A stretch of DNA of 64,000 nucleotides, from the NCBI RefSeq assembly GCF_032393985.1, contig NZ_CP135918.1:2356001-2420000 (forward strand). The letters run 5' to 3'. Source of the stretch: Fischerella sp. JS2. GTDB taxonomy: Bacteria; Cyanobacteriota; Cyanobacteriia; Cyanobacteriales; Nostocaceae. The notes beneath the pieces are model-generated. The model saw nothing but the letters and a program-made list of their open reading frames with translations. It did no database searches and was not told the DNA's origin. This document shows positions 45,361 through 54,392 of this stretch, piece after piece. A program made the position numbers and the translations under genes. The first letter of the stretch is position 1. Each line of letters begins with the position of its first letter.

Positions 45361-46311
45361 CTATGACGAAATTTGTCCAAGCATCGTTTTTAGATAATAG
45401 GGAACAGTATTTTCAGTCTCCCAGCGATGAGCAGGTTCCAGATGCTGAATAATTTCGTAACTGACGATCGCATGATATAAAGCAGCCAAGGGCTGTGTTA
45501 TTTGAAATACAGAAGTTAATTGTTTCATTGGCAAGTAAACTGTCCAAGGCTCTAAATAAGCATTCCGTAGATGCGTTTGCACATCCACTACATTAGGAAG
45601 TTCTTGTGCAATATCGAACAGAAAGAATCCTGCATCGAAAAACGGATGTGAAACTGCACTATCAGACCAATCGAAATAAATATAGCTTTCTTGCGCGTCA
45701 ATCACATTTTGACAATAAAAATCACCATGTATTAGGGTTTGAGGGATACCACAAGTTTCCAAAACTTCACACCATGACAGCAGTTGAGGTATGAGAGTGC
45801 GTAACTCCTCCAAGTCTGACTGCTGGAGAAATGGATTATTCTGAGGGAGCAGTAGCGCAGCATCATCTGCAAATAACGGTTCTATTCTTTGAGTAAGCTG
45901 ATTGATTCGTCTGTCAGGAAAACCAATATCTAGCAATTGATTAACCATTATCGCCATCTGAACTTGAATTTCAGCATATCGTCGTAGTGCTGCTTCCCAT
46001 CGAGAGATATCAGCGGTTTTCCCCAAATGCTGACCCTCGAACTCTCTCATTAACATCCATTGTTGTTCTGTATCTACAGCAATTAGTTTAGGCAAGCAAT
46101 TGGGATAAAGTTGAGCTAGAAAATCAGTGAATGTGGCTTCTGTGCCAAAAATCCCATACCCAGTCTTCAAATAAAGTGTTCCAACTGTTGTTCTCACACG
46201 CAATAAACAAGAGCGAGTTTGAGATTTAACTTGCTCAATCGGAGCGGTTGCACTTAAACTTAAGGCATCAAGTTGCTGATGAATCCAAGTAGAAGCCTTA
46301 TAACTCCACAT
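45361..46311 (-). CDS. APH-like (aminoglycoside phosphotransferase family) kinase
   Basis: A 316-residue protein of the APH/choline-kinase-like superfamily. The catalytic loop is LIHGDFYCQNVI (Brenner motif HGDxxxxN), and the metal Asp is in YIYFDWSDSAVSHPFFD. The N-lobe contains LYLKTGYGIFGTEATFTDFL with the ATP-binding Lys candidate. Such enzymes phosphorylate small molecules; resistance is not implied. The ATG at 46311 is preferred over a TTG 13 codons upstream whose extra residues are hydrophobic and not typical. Confidence 0.85.
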   Translation of the reverse strand: MWSYKASTWIHQQLDALSLSATAPIEQVKSQTRSCLLRVRTTVGTLYLKTGYGIFGTEATFTDFLAQLYPNCLPKLIAVDTEQQWMLMREFEGQHLGKTADISRWEAALRRYAEIQVQMAIMVNQLLDIGFPDRRINQLTQRIEPLFADDAALLLPQNNPFLQQSDLEELRTLIPQLLSWCEVLETCGIPQTLIHGDFYCQNVIDAQESYIYFDWSDSAVSHPFFDAGFFLFDIAQELPNVVDVQTHLRNAYLEPWTVYLPMKQLTSVFQITQPLAALYHAIVSYEIIQHLEPAHRWETENTVPYYLKTMLGQISS

Positions 46312-46529
46312 AAAAATTACCCATCCAATTATTGCAAGGGACAGATACAATTTCTCTGGTATTCATTATTGATGAAAAAGGAGTTGTAAGGCGTTGCTAG
46401 CGAATCATAAGTACCAAATTCCCAAAATTTAGAATTATTAAATAATACAACTTTTTACTGATAACCCTGCTCTACTGATAACTTCACGGTAAGTTGTTCC
46501 AAAACTATCACTTGCAGCATAACTATAAA

Positions 46530-47213
46530 TTATGCTGCCACAGGAACATTTGCTAGCCTACCATCTTCCATATAAACAATGCGATCGGCTATGTCTAAAA
46601 TCCGGTTGTCGTGAGTTACTAAAAGAATAGTACAACCTTGCTCTTTAGCTAGCTTCTGCATCAAATTAACCACATCTCGACCAGATTTGCTATCTAACGC
46701 TGCTGTTGGTTCATCCGCAAGGACAATTTTTGGATGACTTACTAATGCACGAGCGATCGCTACTCGTTGTTTTTGTCCTCCCGATAAATCATTTGGGTAA
46801 TAATTAAGACGATTCCCCAACCCTACCATCTCTAACATCTCGGCGGCGCGAGTGTACATTTCTTTTGGTGAAAGTCCGTCATGTAGTTCCAACCCCATCC
46901 TGACATTTTGTACAGCAGTCAAGCTACCGTGCAAATTATGCGCTTGGAAGATATAACCATTATTACGTCGCGCTAGTGTCAGTGCTTTGTCATTAGCACC
47001 ACACAGTTCTCTTCCCAACACCCGCAAACTCCCTTCTTGAGCAGAACGCAACCCACCAACTAAGGTTAATAGGGTAGTTTTGCCAGAACCAGAAGGGCCT
47101 GTCATGATCACAATTTCACCAGCGTTAATTTCTAAATTAATATCAAATAACGCTTGTTTGCAGAGTTGTCCTTTACCAAAGTAGTGATTCAGATTTTGAA
47201 CAGAAATGACCAT
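46530..47213 (-). CDS. devA: DevA-type ABC transporter ATPase
   Basis: A 227-residue MacB/LolD-like ATPase with Walker A GPSGSGKTT (about 39-47), signature DLSGGQKQRVAIARAL, Walker B IVLADEPTAALDSKSG and switch His in LLVTHDNRI. It powers the export complex formed with DevC and DevB. In Anabaena, DevBCA exports heterocyst glycolipids through TolC, but filamentous cyanobacteria carry several paralogous devBCA sets. The adjacent TetR gene suggests this one responds to another signal. Confidence 0.93.
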   Translation of the reverse strand: MVISVQNLNHYFGKGQLCKQALFDINLEINAGEIVIMTGPSGSGKTTLLTLVGGLRSAQEGSLRVLGRELCGANDKALTLARRNNGYIFQAHNLHGSLTAVQNVRMGLELHDGLSPKEMYTRAAEMLEMVGLGNRLNYYPNDLSGGQKQRVAIARALVSHPKIVLADEPTAALDSKSGRDVVNLMQKLAKEQGCTILLVTHDNRILDIADRIVYMEDGRLANVPVAA

Positions 47214-47218
47214 ATTTA

Positions 47219-47287
47219 GTTAGTGGTTAGTGGTTACTAAATAATCACCAAACGACCAATGACAATTGACAATTGACAATTGACAAA
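47219..47287. repeat. Heptamer-type repeats between devC and devA
   Basis: TTAGTGG units are followed by four copies of GACAATT (from 47262). Typical STRR. Confidence 0.65.
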
Positions 47288-47288
47288 T

Positions 47289-48470
47289 TTAAAACATATC
47301 TGCGGGATCAGCAGCTAAGACTTTGCGAGTAGCGATCGCTCCTGAAATCATACACATAACTATCGTCATAATTAACACTTGCAAGGCTCGGGCCAAGGTC
47401 ATGTATAGTGGCAAATTTGTCGCACTCCGGGTAAGGGCGTAGAGTCCCGTAGATATGGCAAATCCAGGTAAAAAACCTAACGCTGCCATAATGATGGCTT
47501 CTTCAAATACCACACTCAACAAGTACCTATTTTGATAACCCATAGCTCTGAAGGTGGCGTATTCTTTCATATGAGCGTTGACGTCGGTGGAGAGGACTTG
47601 ATAAACGATAATCACCCCGACTATAAATCCCATTGATACACCCAAACTAAAGATAAAGCCGATCGCAGTGTTGGTTTGCCAGTAATATTCTTCAAATTTG
47701 ACAAATTCTTCTTTAGTTAAAACTTTGACATCTTGCTCATTTTCAAGATATTTTTGCAAAGTTGTTGCTACTTGTTGCGGGTCATAACCTGGTTGAACTT
47801 GAATTAATCCTAAGTTGACGCTACCTGCTTCTTTTCTAGGAAATAACCGCAAATAGTTCTGGTCGCTAGTAATTAAACTACCATCAGCGATAAAGGAAGC
47901 CCCAACTTTAAATAACCCACTGACAGTAATTGTCCGGCGTTCGATTTCAGTAGTGACGGTTTTACCTTGCTCAATTTGAGCGATCGCTTCTTGGTAGTCT
48001 CCCCTCGAACCACGATCAAATAAGACGGTATCTGGTAGTTTAATTTTATTCAGTTGGCTATTGACTTCTGGTAAATTAAATGCTATTTGATCTGGATTGA
48101 AGCCAATTACCAAAACCATTGTCTCTTTGCGAGTTTGGGGATTCTTCCAAGAGACGGTGTTGATGTACATCGCTTCTGCTGACTTCACCCCTGGTACGTC
48201 CATTGTTTGGAATAGTCGCCGCCGAGTAAATGTTGATAAATTGGCGATGTTACGCGCTTGGGGATTAATTAAAACAATGTCTGCTTCTAAACTGCGATGC
48301 AATCTGGTGTTACTGTTGTATAGAGCTGCTTGGAAGCCTGTTTGCATAAACATTAATAGGTCAGCGAAGGCAATGCCTGATAATGCTACGAGAAAACGAC
48401 TTTTATGACGGTTGAGTTGCAGCCATCCTAAAGGTGTGCGTCGCTGTAATTGCTGAATAAATCCAATCAT
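47289..48470 (-). CDS. devC: DevC-type ABC transporter permease
   Basis: A 393-residue permease with an N-terminal membrane segment (FLVALSGIAFADLLMFM), a large extracytoplasmic domain (about 45-260) and three C-terminal membrane helices (IGFIFSLGVSMGFIVGVIIV, then EEAIIMAALGFLPGFAISTG and ALQVLIMTIVMCMISGAIAT). It ends KVLAADPADMF, the usual DevC tail. The layout fits FtsX/MacB-type permeases. It sits between devB and devA, all on the minus strand. Confidence 0.93.
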   Translation of the reverse strand: MIGFIQQLQRRTPLGWLQLNRHKSRFLVALSGIAFADLLMFMQTGFQAALYNSNTRLHRSLEADIVLINPQARNIANLSTFTRRRLFQTMDVPGVKSAEAMYINTVSWKNPQTRKETMVLVIGFNPDQIAFNLPEVNSQLNKIKLPDTVLFDRGSRGDYQEAIAQIEQGKTVTTEIERRTITVSGLFKVGASFIADGSLITSDQNYLRLFPRKEAGSVNLGLIQVQPGYDPQQVATTLQKYLENEQDVKVLTKEEFVKFEEYYWQTNTAIGFIFSLGVSMGFIVGVIIVYQVLSTDVNAHMKEYATFRAMGYQNRYLLSVVFEEAIIMAALGFLPGFAISTGLYALTRSATNLPLYMTLARALQVLIMTIVMCMISGAIATRKVLAADPADMF

Positions 48471-48481
48471 GATCGCTTTGT

Positions 48482-48552
48482 ATTAAGTCATTTGTCATTG
48501 GTCATTGGTTATTGGTCAGTAGTTGGTAGTTAGTGGTTAGTGTTTAGTGGTT
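48482..48552. repeat. Heptamer-type repeats between devB and devC
   Basis: TCATTTGTCATTGGTCATTG and TAGTGGTTAGTG units occupy the gap and reach into the end of devB. Confidence 0.65.
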
Positions 48553-49904
48553 ATTTCCTCACTCTCCCCCTTGTCCTCCTTGTCCTCAATCCTTGATCCC
48601 TGATCCCCAATCACTGCCTTCACTTGCAGATTGGTAAATTTTGCTGCTTTCTGGGTGGAGGCTTGGTCTAACTGTGCGTGGACTTCTACGACTCTGGCGT
48701 CAATGTTGCTGGAGGGATCGCTGTTGATGACGTTTTGTCGTTGGATTTGCCAGCCAATTCTTTCTACAGTTGCGTACAATTCACCAGGAATAGAGTCACT
48801 TTCTAAGCGGACTTTTTGCCCGGGATGCACTTTACTAATATCACTTTGGTAAACTTCTACTACTGCATACATCTGGTTTGTTTGCCCTATTTCGGCGATG
48901 CCGTCATTAGATACTAATTCACCTGGACGGGTGTATATTTTGAAAACCTGACCATCTTGAGGCGATTGCACGTAAGCTTGTTTTAAGTTGGCTTCTGCTC
49001 TTTTGACAGACGCGATCGCTTTATTTACTTCCGCTTGGACTGCTGCTATATCCACAGGGCGAACTTCGGCGATGCGATTGAGGGTAGCTTTACCTGATTC
49101 GATTTGTTTTTGTCCAGATGCTTGAATGCGTGTCAGGTTTGCTCTTGCTTCTGCTAATTGTTCTTGCAAAGATTCTTCTATGCGCTTGAGGTTTGCTTTG
49201 GCCTCTGCTAGTTGTTGTTGTGCTGTTTGCCAAGTCAGGCGCTTGCTATCCTGGGAGGATGCCGAAATCGCTCCTTGTTGATACAACTTTTGATAGCGCT
49301 GGTATTCGGCTTGGGCATTATCTAGCTGTGCTTGCAACTGAGCAATAGTTGCTTTTTGGGCTTCGATTTGTGTGTTTTTTTCTGCTTCCAGACGCGCGAT
49401 TGTGGCTTTTTGGGCTGTGATTTGGGTTTCTCTTTCTACTTGCAGCCGATCAATCTCTGCTGTCTGGGCGGCAATTTCACCTTGCTTTGCACCTGCCTTA
49501 ACTTGCAACAGATTAGCTTGGGCTACTTGTACTGCTTCTTTGGCTTCTTCTAAGGCAGCTGCTAGGCGATCGCGACTGTCTAAAATTGCGACTATTTGTC
49601 CTGTTTTGACTGTATCCCCCTCTTGCACCAACAATTGTTCTACCCGACTCCCTTCTGAGGAAGCAGGTGCGGATAGTTTGATCACTTCTCCCTTTGGTTC
49701 TAATCTACCCAAAGCTGTGACTGTTTTGACTTCTGGTAGTTGCACTAACTGTTGTTGTGCTTTCTGTTGTTCAGCACTCCGAGACTGCTGAAGCGTGTAA
49801 ACACTGATGCCACCTATAGTTAAAGTTACAACTGCTGCGATCGCAATTGACGGACGAAATATCGATTGTGGGAAGAAAGAACCCTCTTTGATGTTTTGCA
49901 GCAT
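48537..49904 (-). CDS. devB: DevB-type membrane fusion protein (HlyD family)
   Basis: A 455-residue periplasmic adaptor. It has an N-terminal anchor (AIAAVVTLTIGGISVYTL, about 21-40), a biotinyl-lipoyl half (VEQLLVQEGDTVKTGQIVAI), a long coiled-coil hairpin (about 125-275) rich in Gln/Ala/Glu, the returning lipoyl/beta-barrel part (AYVQSPQDGQVFKIYTRPGE) and a repeat-like low-complexity C-terminus. DevB-type proteins link the ABC transporter to TolC. The last 20 residues (SRIEDKEDKGESEE) are encoded by repeat-rich DNA. Start ATG at 49904; the first putative TetR operator begins 15 bp upstream. Confidence 0.92.
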   Translation of the reverse strand: MLQNIKEGSFFPQSIFRPSIAIAAVVTLTIGGISVYTLQQSRSAEQQKAQQQLVQLPEVKTVTALGRLEPKGEVIKLSAPASSEGSRVEQLLVQEGDTVKTGQIVAILDSRDRLAAALEEAKEAVQVAQANLLQVKAGAKQGEIAAQTAEIDRLQVERETQITAQKATIARLEAEKNTQIEAQKATIAQLQAQLDNAQAEYQRYQKLYQQGAISASSQDSKRLTWQTAQQQLAEAKANLKRIEESLQEQLAEARANLTRIQASGQKQIESGKATLNRIAEVRPVDIAAVQAEVNKAIASVKRAEANLKQAYVQSPQDGQVFKIYTRPGELVSNDGIAEIGQTNQMYAVVEVYQSDISKVHPGQKVRLESDSIPGELYATVERIGWQIQRQNVINSDPSSNIDARVVEVHAQLDQASTQKAAKFTNLQVKAVIGDQGSRIEDKEDKGESEEITTKH

Positions 49905-49918
49905 AGCATCTTTGCCCC

Positions 49919-49939
49919 AAAACTAAACTGTTTAGTTTT
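49919..49939. promoter_or_regulatory. Putative TetR operator 1
   Basis: AAAACTAAAC and GTTTAGTTTT form a perfect 10-bp inverted repeat around one T, 15 bp upstream of devB. The arms contain the shared ACTAAAC/GTTTAGT core. Confidence 0.65.
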
Positions 49940-49952
49940 ATAATATAACTAG

Positions 49953-49972
49953 ACTAAACCGAACAGTTTAGT
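49953..49972. promoter_or_regulatory. Putative TetR operator 2
   Basis: ACTAAAC and GTTTAGT, 7-bp perfect arms with a 6-bp spacer (CGAACA). Confidence 0.65.
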
Positions 49973-49997
49973 TTTGCAAGTACTATAATGTAAATAA

Positions 49998-50017
49998 ACT
50001 AAACTGTATCGTTTAGT
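49998..50017. promoter_or_regulatory. Putative TetR operator 3
   Basis: ACTAAAC and GTTTAGT arms with a 6-bp spacer (TGTATC), the same geometry as operator 2. Centre-to-centre distance to operator 2 is 45 bp. Confidence 0.65.
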
Positions 50018-50365
50018 CATATTCCTTGCAGTTTCTTGATAAACACGGCACGACAAATATTAGGGAAAAGGTTAAGGGTTAACCTCTGGCTTTTTCAGAA
50101 ATACTATTGTCGTGTGCGTGTTTCTCTCTTTAAGCATCACAATCTATAGACAAAAATTTATAGAAAAAATAAGGTGCTAGGGGTTTAGGGTGTAAAGATA
50201 TAAGGGAGAAAGGGTGTGGGGTGTAGAGGAAGAGAAATTTTGCTCCTTGATTGTAAACTCTGTTCATGGTGTCTCTTATAGAAGTCGGGATGCATGTGAA
50301 AGGAATGAAATTTTCCTTTACCCCTTACCCTAATATCTCTGGTACATAGCAGGAATGAGTAAAAA

Positions 50366-50989
50366 ATGATACGTGTAAAAGCAAATGAAATTGAGCGTGA
50401 GAGTTCACCTGAGAAAGTAGAACAAATTCTCCAAGGAGCAATGCAGGAATTTCTGGCGCATGGCTTTGCTGGTACAAGTATGGATAGGGTAGCAGCAGCA
50501 GCAGGCGTTTCTAAAGCTACTGTTTACAGCCACTTTGCAGATAAAGAGGGGCTATTCAAAGCATTAATCGAGCAACTAGCACGCAAGAAGTTTCAGTTGA
50601 TATTTGGTAGCGAACCTTTAGAAGGGGAACCACTACAAGTTTTGCGCCAGGTAGGAACTAGAGCTTTAGAACAGATGAGTACTGACCAAGAACATTCTGC
50701 GTTTATGCGTGTGTTAATTGGGGAATCTGGTCGCTTCCCAGAGTTAGCTCAAATTTGTGTGAATTCAATGATTAAGCCAACCTTGGATGCTCTCAATCAA
50801 TATTTAGCATCTCATCCAGAACTGAAAATAGCAGATTCAGAGGCAATGGCGAGAATTTTACTTGGATCTTTAGTGCATTTCCATATTACGCAGGAAGTGC
50901 TGCATGGTGAGAATATAATACCAATGAAAGGCGATCGCATCATTGACACTATAATTGATTTGCTTGAGAAATCTGTTCAATCCTCATGA
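50366..50989 (+). CDS. TetR/AcrR-family regulator
   Basis: A 207-residue protein with the TetR helix-turn-helix near residues 31-60 (GTSMDRVAAAAGVSKATVYS, HFADKEGLF) and a helical ligand/dimer domain with MRVLIGESGRFPELAQ, as in AcrR-like members. It is divergent from devBCA, with three matching inverted repeats between them, so it probably represses devBCA and possibly itself. The ATG at 50366 has AGGA upstream. Its 3' end overlaps the convergent HD-domain gene by 41 bp. Confidence 0.92.
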   Translation: MIRVKANEIERESSPEKVEQILQGAMQEFLAHGFAGTSMDRVAAAAGVSKATVYSHFADKEGLFKALIEQLARKKFQLIFGSEPLEGEPLQVLRQVGTRALEQMSTDQEHSAFMRVLIGESGRFPELAQICVNSMIKPTLDALNQYLASHPELKIADSEAMARILLGSLVHFHITQEVLHGENIIPMKGDRIIDTIIDLLEKSVQSS

Positions 50990-51611
50990 TCTCTGCTCGT
51001 AGGTTTTGCCGAGCAGATGATTCAAATTTATTAAACATCAAGTCTGTCAGGTAAATGCGATCTCTATGTAAAAACTGCCGCAAAACTTGCTTTCTCCCTG
51101 CAAGATACTCTACATCTGGCATCCAAAGATATTCCTGACGAATTAAAAGTGCATATTGATGGTAGCGTTGGGGATTGCTACCTAAAATTTCTAAATCTGC
51201 ATCCAAGAACACTTGAGCATCAAAATCATCTGGTTCGGCTTGATCATGCTTGGTGTTTAAAATTAGACTTATAACTCTAGCAATAATACTATGAGGAATT
51301 TGCAGCGAACCTAAAACTTCAAGAGCATAACTAGCACTCTGTTGTTCATTATCTTGTGTCAGAGTATTATACACTACATCATGAAACCAAACCGCAAGTT
51401 GAACAGGAGGCAAATCTTGAACCTGGTTTTGTAATGTCTCTATTGTAGAGAGTACATAGTAGATGTGTTCTAAGGTGTGATAATAGCGACCCGGAGCAGA
51501 ATAAGCTGCAACTAGTTGCGAAAAGGCTTCTTCAGCAACAGTTTGTTCTACTTGAAAAGATTGGAGTAACTGCCACCACTTAGTGAACAAATCATAATTA
51601 ATTTTTACCAC
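50949..51611 (-). CDS. HD-domain predicted metal-dependent hydrolase
   Basis: A 220-residue protein related to a family of predicted HD-superfamily hydrolases. Metal ligands: His in RYYHTLEHIYYVL, the HD pair in VWFHDVVYNTL, and a later Asp in VFLDADLEILG. Substrate unknown; HD proteins are often nucleotide phosphohydrolases or phosphatases. Its C-terminal 41 bp overlap the end of the TetR gene on the opposite strand. Confidence 0.87.
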   Translation of the reverse strand: MVKINYDLFTKWWQLLQSFQVEQTVAEEAFSQLVAAYSAPGRYYHTLEHIYYVLSTIETLQNQVQDLPPVQLAVWFHDVVYNTLTQDNEQQSASYALEVLGSLQIPHSIIARVISLILNTKHDQAEPDDFDAQVFLDADLEILGSNPQRYHQYALLIRQEYLWMPDVEYLAGRKQVLRQFLHRDRIYLTDLMFNKFESSARQNLRAEIMRIEQISQANQL

Positions 51612-51755
51612 TACTAGTAAAAGTACGGTGAATTATTAATTTATAGATCAACTTTAACATTACCTTAATCCCCATTTGGTTATGAATTGGTATGTTCATT
51701 TTGCATGGACAAATTACCTAGAAACGAATTAATTAATACTACTAAGTGGGGCAAT

Positions 51756-53327
51756 ATGAAACTGATGGATGGTGATCGCTTGCTACCAATTCGGTGCAGA
51801 CGGCGAGATTTTTTACTGGGTGCAGGATTCTTCACAGGGTTAGCAGTAGCTAGTCAATGGCGTCCAGTAATAGCGCAACCAAGGTTTTCTAGCTATCCTT
51901 TCAGTCTTGGTGTGGCCTCTGGTGATCCATTACCCAATAGTGTAGTGTTATGGACACGTCTAGCGATCGACCCACTTCATGGTGGTGGAATGCCACCAGA
52001 AAATATCGTAGTGCGGTGGTTGATTGCCCTTGACAAAAACATGACCAAGATAGTGCGACGTGGGCAAACCTTGGCAACTCCTGAACTAGCCCACTCAGTA
52101 CACGTTGATGTGCGCGGATTAGAACCTGATCGTTGGTATTGGTATCAATTCCGGGTGGGTAATGAAGTTAGCCCAATTGGGCGGACTCGCACAGCGCCAG
52201 CCTTGAATACCTCTATCCCACAACTAAACTTTGCTTTTGCTTCTTGTCAAGATTGGCAAAACGGCTACTACACAGCCTACAAGCACATGGCGGATGAAGA
52301 ACTCGATCTAGTGGTGCATTTAGGTGACTATATTTACGAGTACGAGGCCCAACCTGACAAGCTACGCCAGCATATTGGTTCTGAAATTCTTACCCTAGAA
52401 GACTATCGTAACCGTCACGCCCAGTACAAAACTGACCCAAATCTGCAAGCTGTTCATGCCAAGTTTCCTTGGATTGTTACCTGGGATGATCATGAAGTGG
52501 AAAACAATTACGCTGGTTTGATACCAGAAGACAATCAAAGTCAGGAAGCCTTTGTGACTCGGCGGGCTTACGCTTACCAAGCTTACTACGAACATATGCC
52601 GCTACGCCGCTTTTCGTTGCCTAAAGGGCTTGACATGCAGTTATATCGACGCTTTACTTTTGGTGATTTAGCTGAGTTTAACGTCTTGGATACCCGTCAA
52701 TATCGGACTGATCAGCCTTGTGATGACGGACTTAAGCCCCGTTGCTCCCAAGCTTTGGCTGAAGAAGCTACGATGACAGGCAAAGAACAACAGCAGTGGT
52801 TACTCAAAGGTCTAGATAACTCATCAGCACGCTGGAATGTGATTGCTCAACAAGTTATGTTTGCTGAATACGATTTTGATCCTCGTCCAGAAACAGGACT
52901 GTTCAACATGGATCAGTGGGATGGTTACGTAGCTGCACGGAATCGCATTTTGAATTTTTTAGCTCAACGCCGACCTTCCAACCTAGTAGTGATTAGCGGA
53001 GATATCCATTCTAGTTGGGTACATGACCTCAAAGTAAACTTCAAAAACCCAGACTCAGCTACAGTCGGTACCGAATTTGTGGGAACCTCAATTACATCAG
53101 ATTTTTCCACCGAATTTATTTCTCCAATCAAAGCTGCTTTGAGTGACAATCCCCACACTAAATTTTTTGATGGTGCTTATCGGGGTTATGTCCGTTGCAA
53201 TCTCACACGCGATCGCTGGCAAAGTGATTACCGTGTTGTCTCAACAATTACTGAGCAAAACGCCTCTATCAGTACCCTAGCTTCGTTTATAGTTGAAAAT
53301 GGTCAACCAGGCGCACAAAAAATTTAA
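51756..53327 (+). CDS. phoD: PhoD-type alkaline phosphatase/phosphodiesterase
   Basis: A Tat-exported metallo-phosphatase of about 523 residues. The signal CRRRDFLLGAGFFTGLAVAS contains the twin Arg; cleavage is likely after VIAQ. The PhoD core has FAFASCQDW, VVHLGDYIYEYEAQ, WIVTWDDHEVENNYAG and VVISGDIHSSWVHDL, which supply the Fe/Ca-binding residues of the family. It releases phosphate from phosphoesters outside the cell. Three starts are possible (TTG 51687, ATG 51705, ATG 51756); the last gives the most normal signal length. No Pho box was identified by eye. Confidence 0.92.
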   Translation: MKLMDGDRLLPIRCRRRDFLLGAGFFTGLAVASQWRPVIAQPRFSSYPFSLGVASGDPLPNSVVLWTRLAIDPLHGGGMPPENIVVRWLIALDKNMTKIVRRGQTLATPELAHSVHVDVRGLEPDRWYWYQFRVGNEVSPIGRTRTAPALNTSIPQLNFAFASCQDWQNGYYTAYKHMADEELDLVVHLGDYIYEYEAQPDKLRQHIGSEILTLEDYRNRHAQYKTDPNLQAVHAKFPWIVTWDDHEVENNYAGLIPEDNQSQEAFVTRRAYAYQAYYEHMPLRRFSLPKGLDMQLYRRFTFGDLAEFNVLDTRQYRTDQPCDDGLKPRCSQALAEEATMTGKEQQQWLLKGLDNSSARWNVIAQQVMFAEYDFDPRPETGLFNMDQWDGYVAARNRILNFLAQRRPSNLVVISGDIHSSWVHDLKVNFKNPDSATVGTEFVGTSITSDFSTEFISPIKAALSDNPHTKFFDGAYRGYVRCNLTRDRWQSDYRVVSTITEQNASISTLASFIVENGQPGAQKI

Positions 53328-53377
53328 ATAACTACTCTATACCCTGTGCCAAATTTATCTTATCGTGTATACACAAG

Positions 53378-53496
53378 TTATACCAATTCAAATAATGTTT
53401 GCGACAGATAACCCCACCCTCCCCTTAGAAAGGGGAGGATTGGGGTGGGGTGTTATATAATCCATATGTTGTATTCTTTTTTCAAATTGGTATTAA
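53378..53496. mobile_element. MITE-like repeat copy 1
   Basis: It is bounded by inverted ATACCAATT (53380-53388) and AATTGGTAT (53485-53493). The right end TGTATTCTTTTTTCAAATTG matches the right end of copy 2 at 59722-60023. The interior contains the fold-back CCCACCCTCCCC/GGGGAGGATTGGGGTGGG. A second block follows at 53497-53562 that appears, inverted, inside copy 2. Confidence 0.6.
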
Positions 53497-53660
53497 ATTT
53501 ATCCCCCTTCATCCCCCTAAATCTTGAGGGGAAACAACAAATCAAGTCCCCTCCCCTTATGAATATACGGCTGGCGAATAGGGGGACAGAACCCATAATA
53601 AAATACCAGAGGAGAAACAAGAACTTGTCTCGTGCGAAATCATTGTACTTCTTCTACCTT

Positions 53661-54302
53661 CTATAACACCCCTTTGGAACTGGGGATCAACCCAGCACGA
53701 CGGGGATCAATCTCCATTGCCATCCGCATCGCCCTCGCAAATGCCTTAAATGTGGCTTCAATAATGTGATGAGAATTAATCCCATCCAACTGACGAATGT
53801 GCAGCGTCATCTGACTATTACCTGCCAAGGCGACAAAAAATTCTCGTACTAGCTGGGTGTCATAAGTCCCAACTCGCTGGGTAGGAATTTGCAAACCGTA
53901 GCTGAGATGAGGACGACCCGAAAAATCCAGTGCTACCTGAATTAAGGCTTCATCAAGAGGTGCAAGAAAATTACCAAACCGGACAATGCCTTTTTTGTCA
54001 CCTAATGCTTTGCTGATAGCTTTTCCTAAGGTAATGCCTACATCTTCGTTGGTATGATGGTCATCAATGTGCAAGTCTCCTGTGGCTTGGATATCCAAGT
54101 CTATTAGTCCGTGGGAGGCAATTTGATGTAGCATGTGATCTAAAAATGGAATACCTGTAGCTGCATTACAAACTCCTGTACCATCCAAATTAATCGTAAC
54201 CTGGACATCTGTTTCCTCCGTAGTGCGATGTACAGAAGCAATACGGGGAGTTTGTGTGAGGTTGTTGGGTGAAGATAGAGTTTGGCGATCGCTGATTTGC
54301 AT
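53661..54302 (-). CDS. hisB: Imidazoleglycerol-phosphate dehydratase
   Basis: The 213-residue, monofunctional enzyme removes water from imidazole glycerol phosphate in histidine synthesis. Mn-binding motifs are intact: [24 protein letters not shown], and [16 protein letters not shown]. The N-terminal 20 residues are an extension before [14 protein letters not shown]. It follows fabI on the same strand with a 90-bp gap of repeats. Confidence 0.96.
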   Translation of the reverse strand: MQISDRQTLSSPNNLTQTPRIASVHRTTEETDVQVTINLDGTGVCNAATGIPFLDHMLHQIASHGLIDLDIQATGDLHIDDHHTNEDVGITLGKAISKALGDKKGIVRFGNFLAPLDEALIQVALDFSGRPHLSYGLQIPTQRVGTYDTQLVREFFVALAGNSQMTLHIRQLDGINSHHIIEATFKAFARAMRMAMEIDPRRAGLIPSSKGVL

Positions 54303-54392
54303 AGTATTTGGTTAGTGGTTAATAGTTAGTGGTTAGTGGTTAGTGGTTAGTGATTTACTACTAACTACTAACCACTAACTACTAACAAATTC
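54303..54392. repeat. TAGTGGT/ACTAACC heptamer repeats
   Basis: Runs of TTAGTGG and then the complementary ACTAACTACTAACC fill the gap between fabI and hisB and can fold back. Confidence 0.75.

Larger units (their letters stand above)
49905..50365. other. devB-tetR divergent promoter region
   Basis: It holds three inverted repeats with ACTAAAC/GTTTAGT arms (49919-50017), two TATAAT sequences on the plus strand (49939-49944 and 49984-49989), and about 350 bp of leader to the TetR start with no gene. Confidence 0.6.

Noticed and set aside
45361-46311. Antibiotic resistance function for the APH-like kinase
   Set aside because: Only the general APH fold motifs are seen; chromosomal cyanobacterial relatives are diverse kinases and nothing points to a resistance cassette.
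49980-49993. GTA-N8-TAA near the devB operators as an NtcA site
   Set aside because: It lacks the final C of GTA-N8-TAC and lies among AT-rich palindromes; a match this weak is expected by chance.
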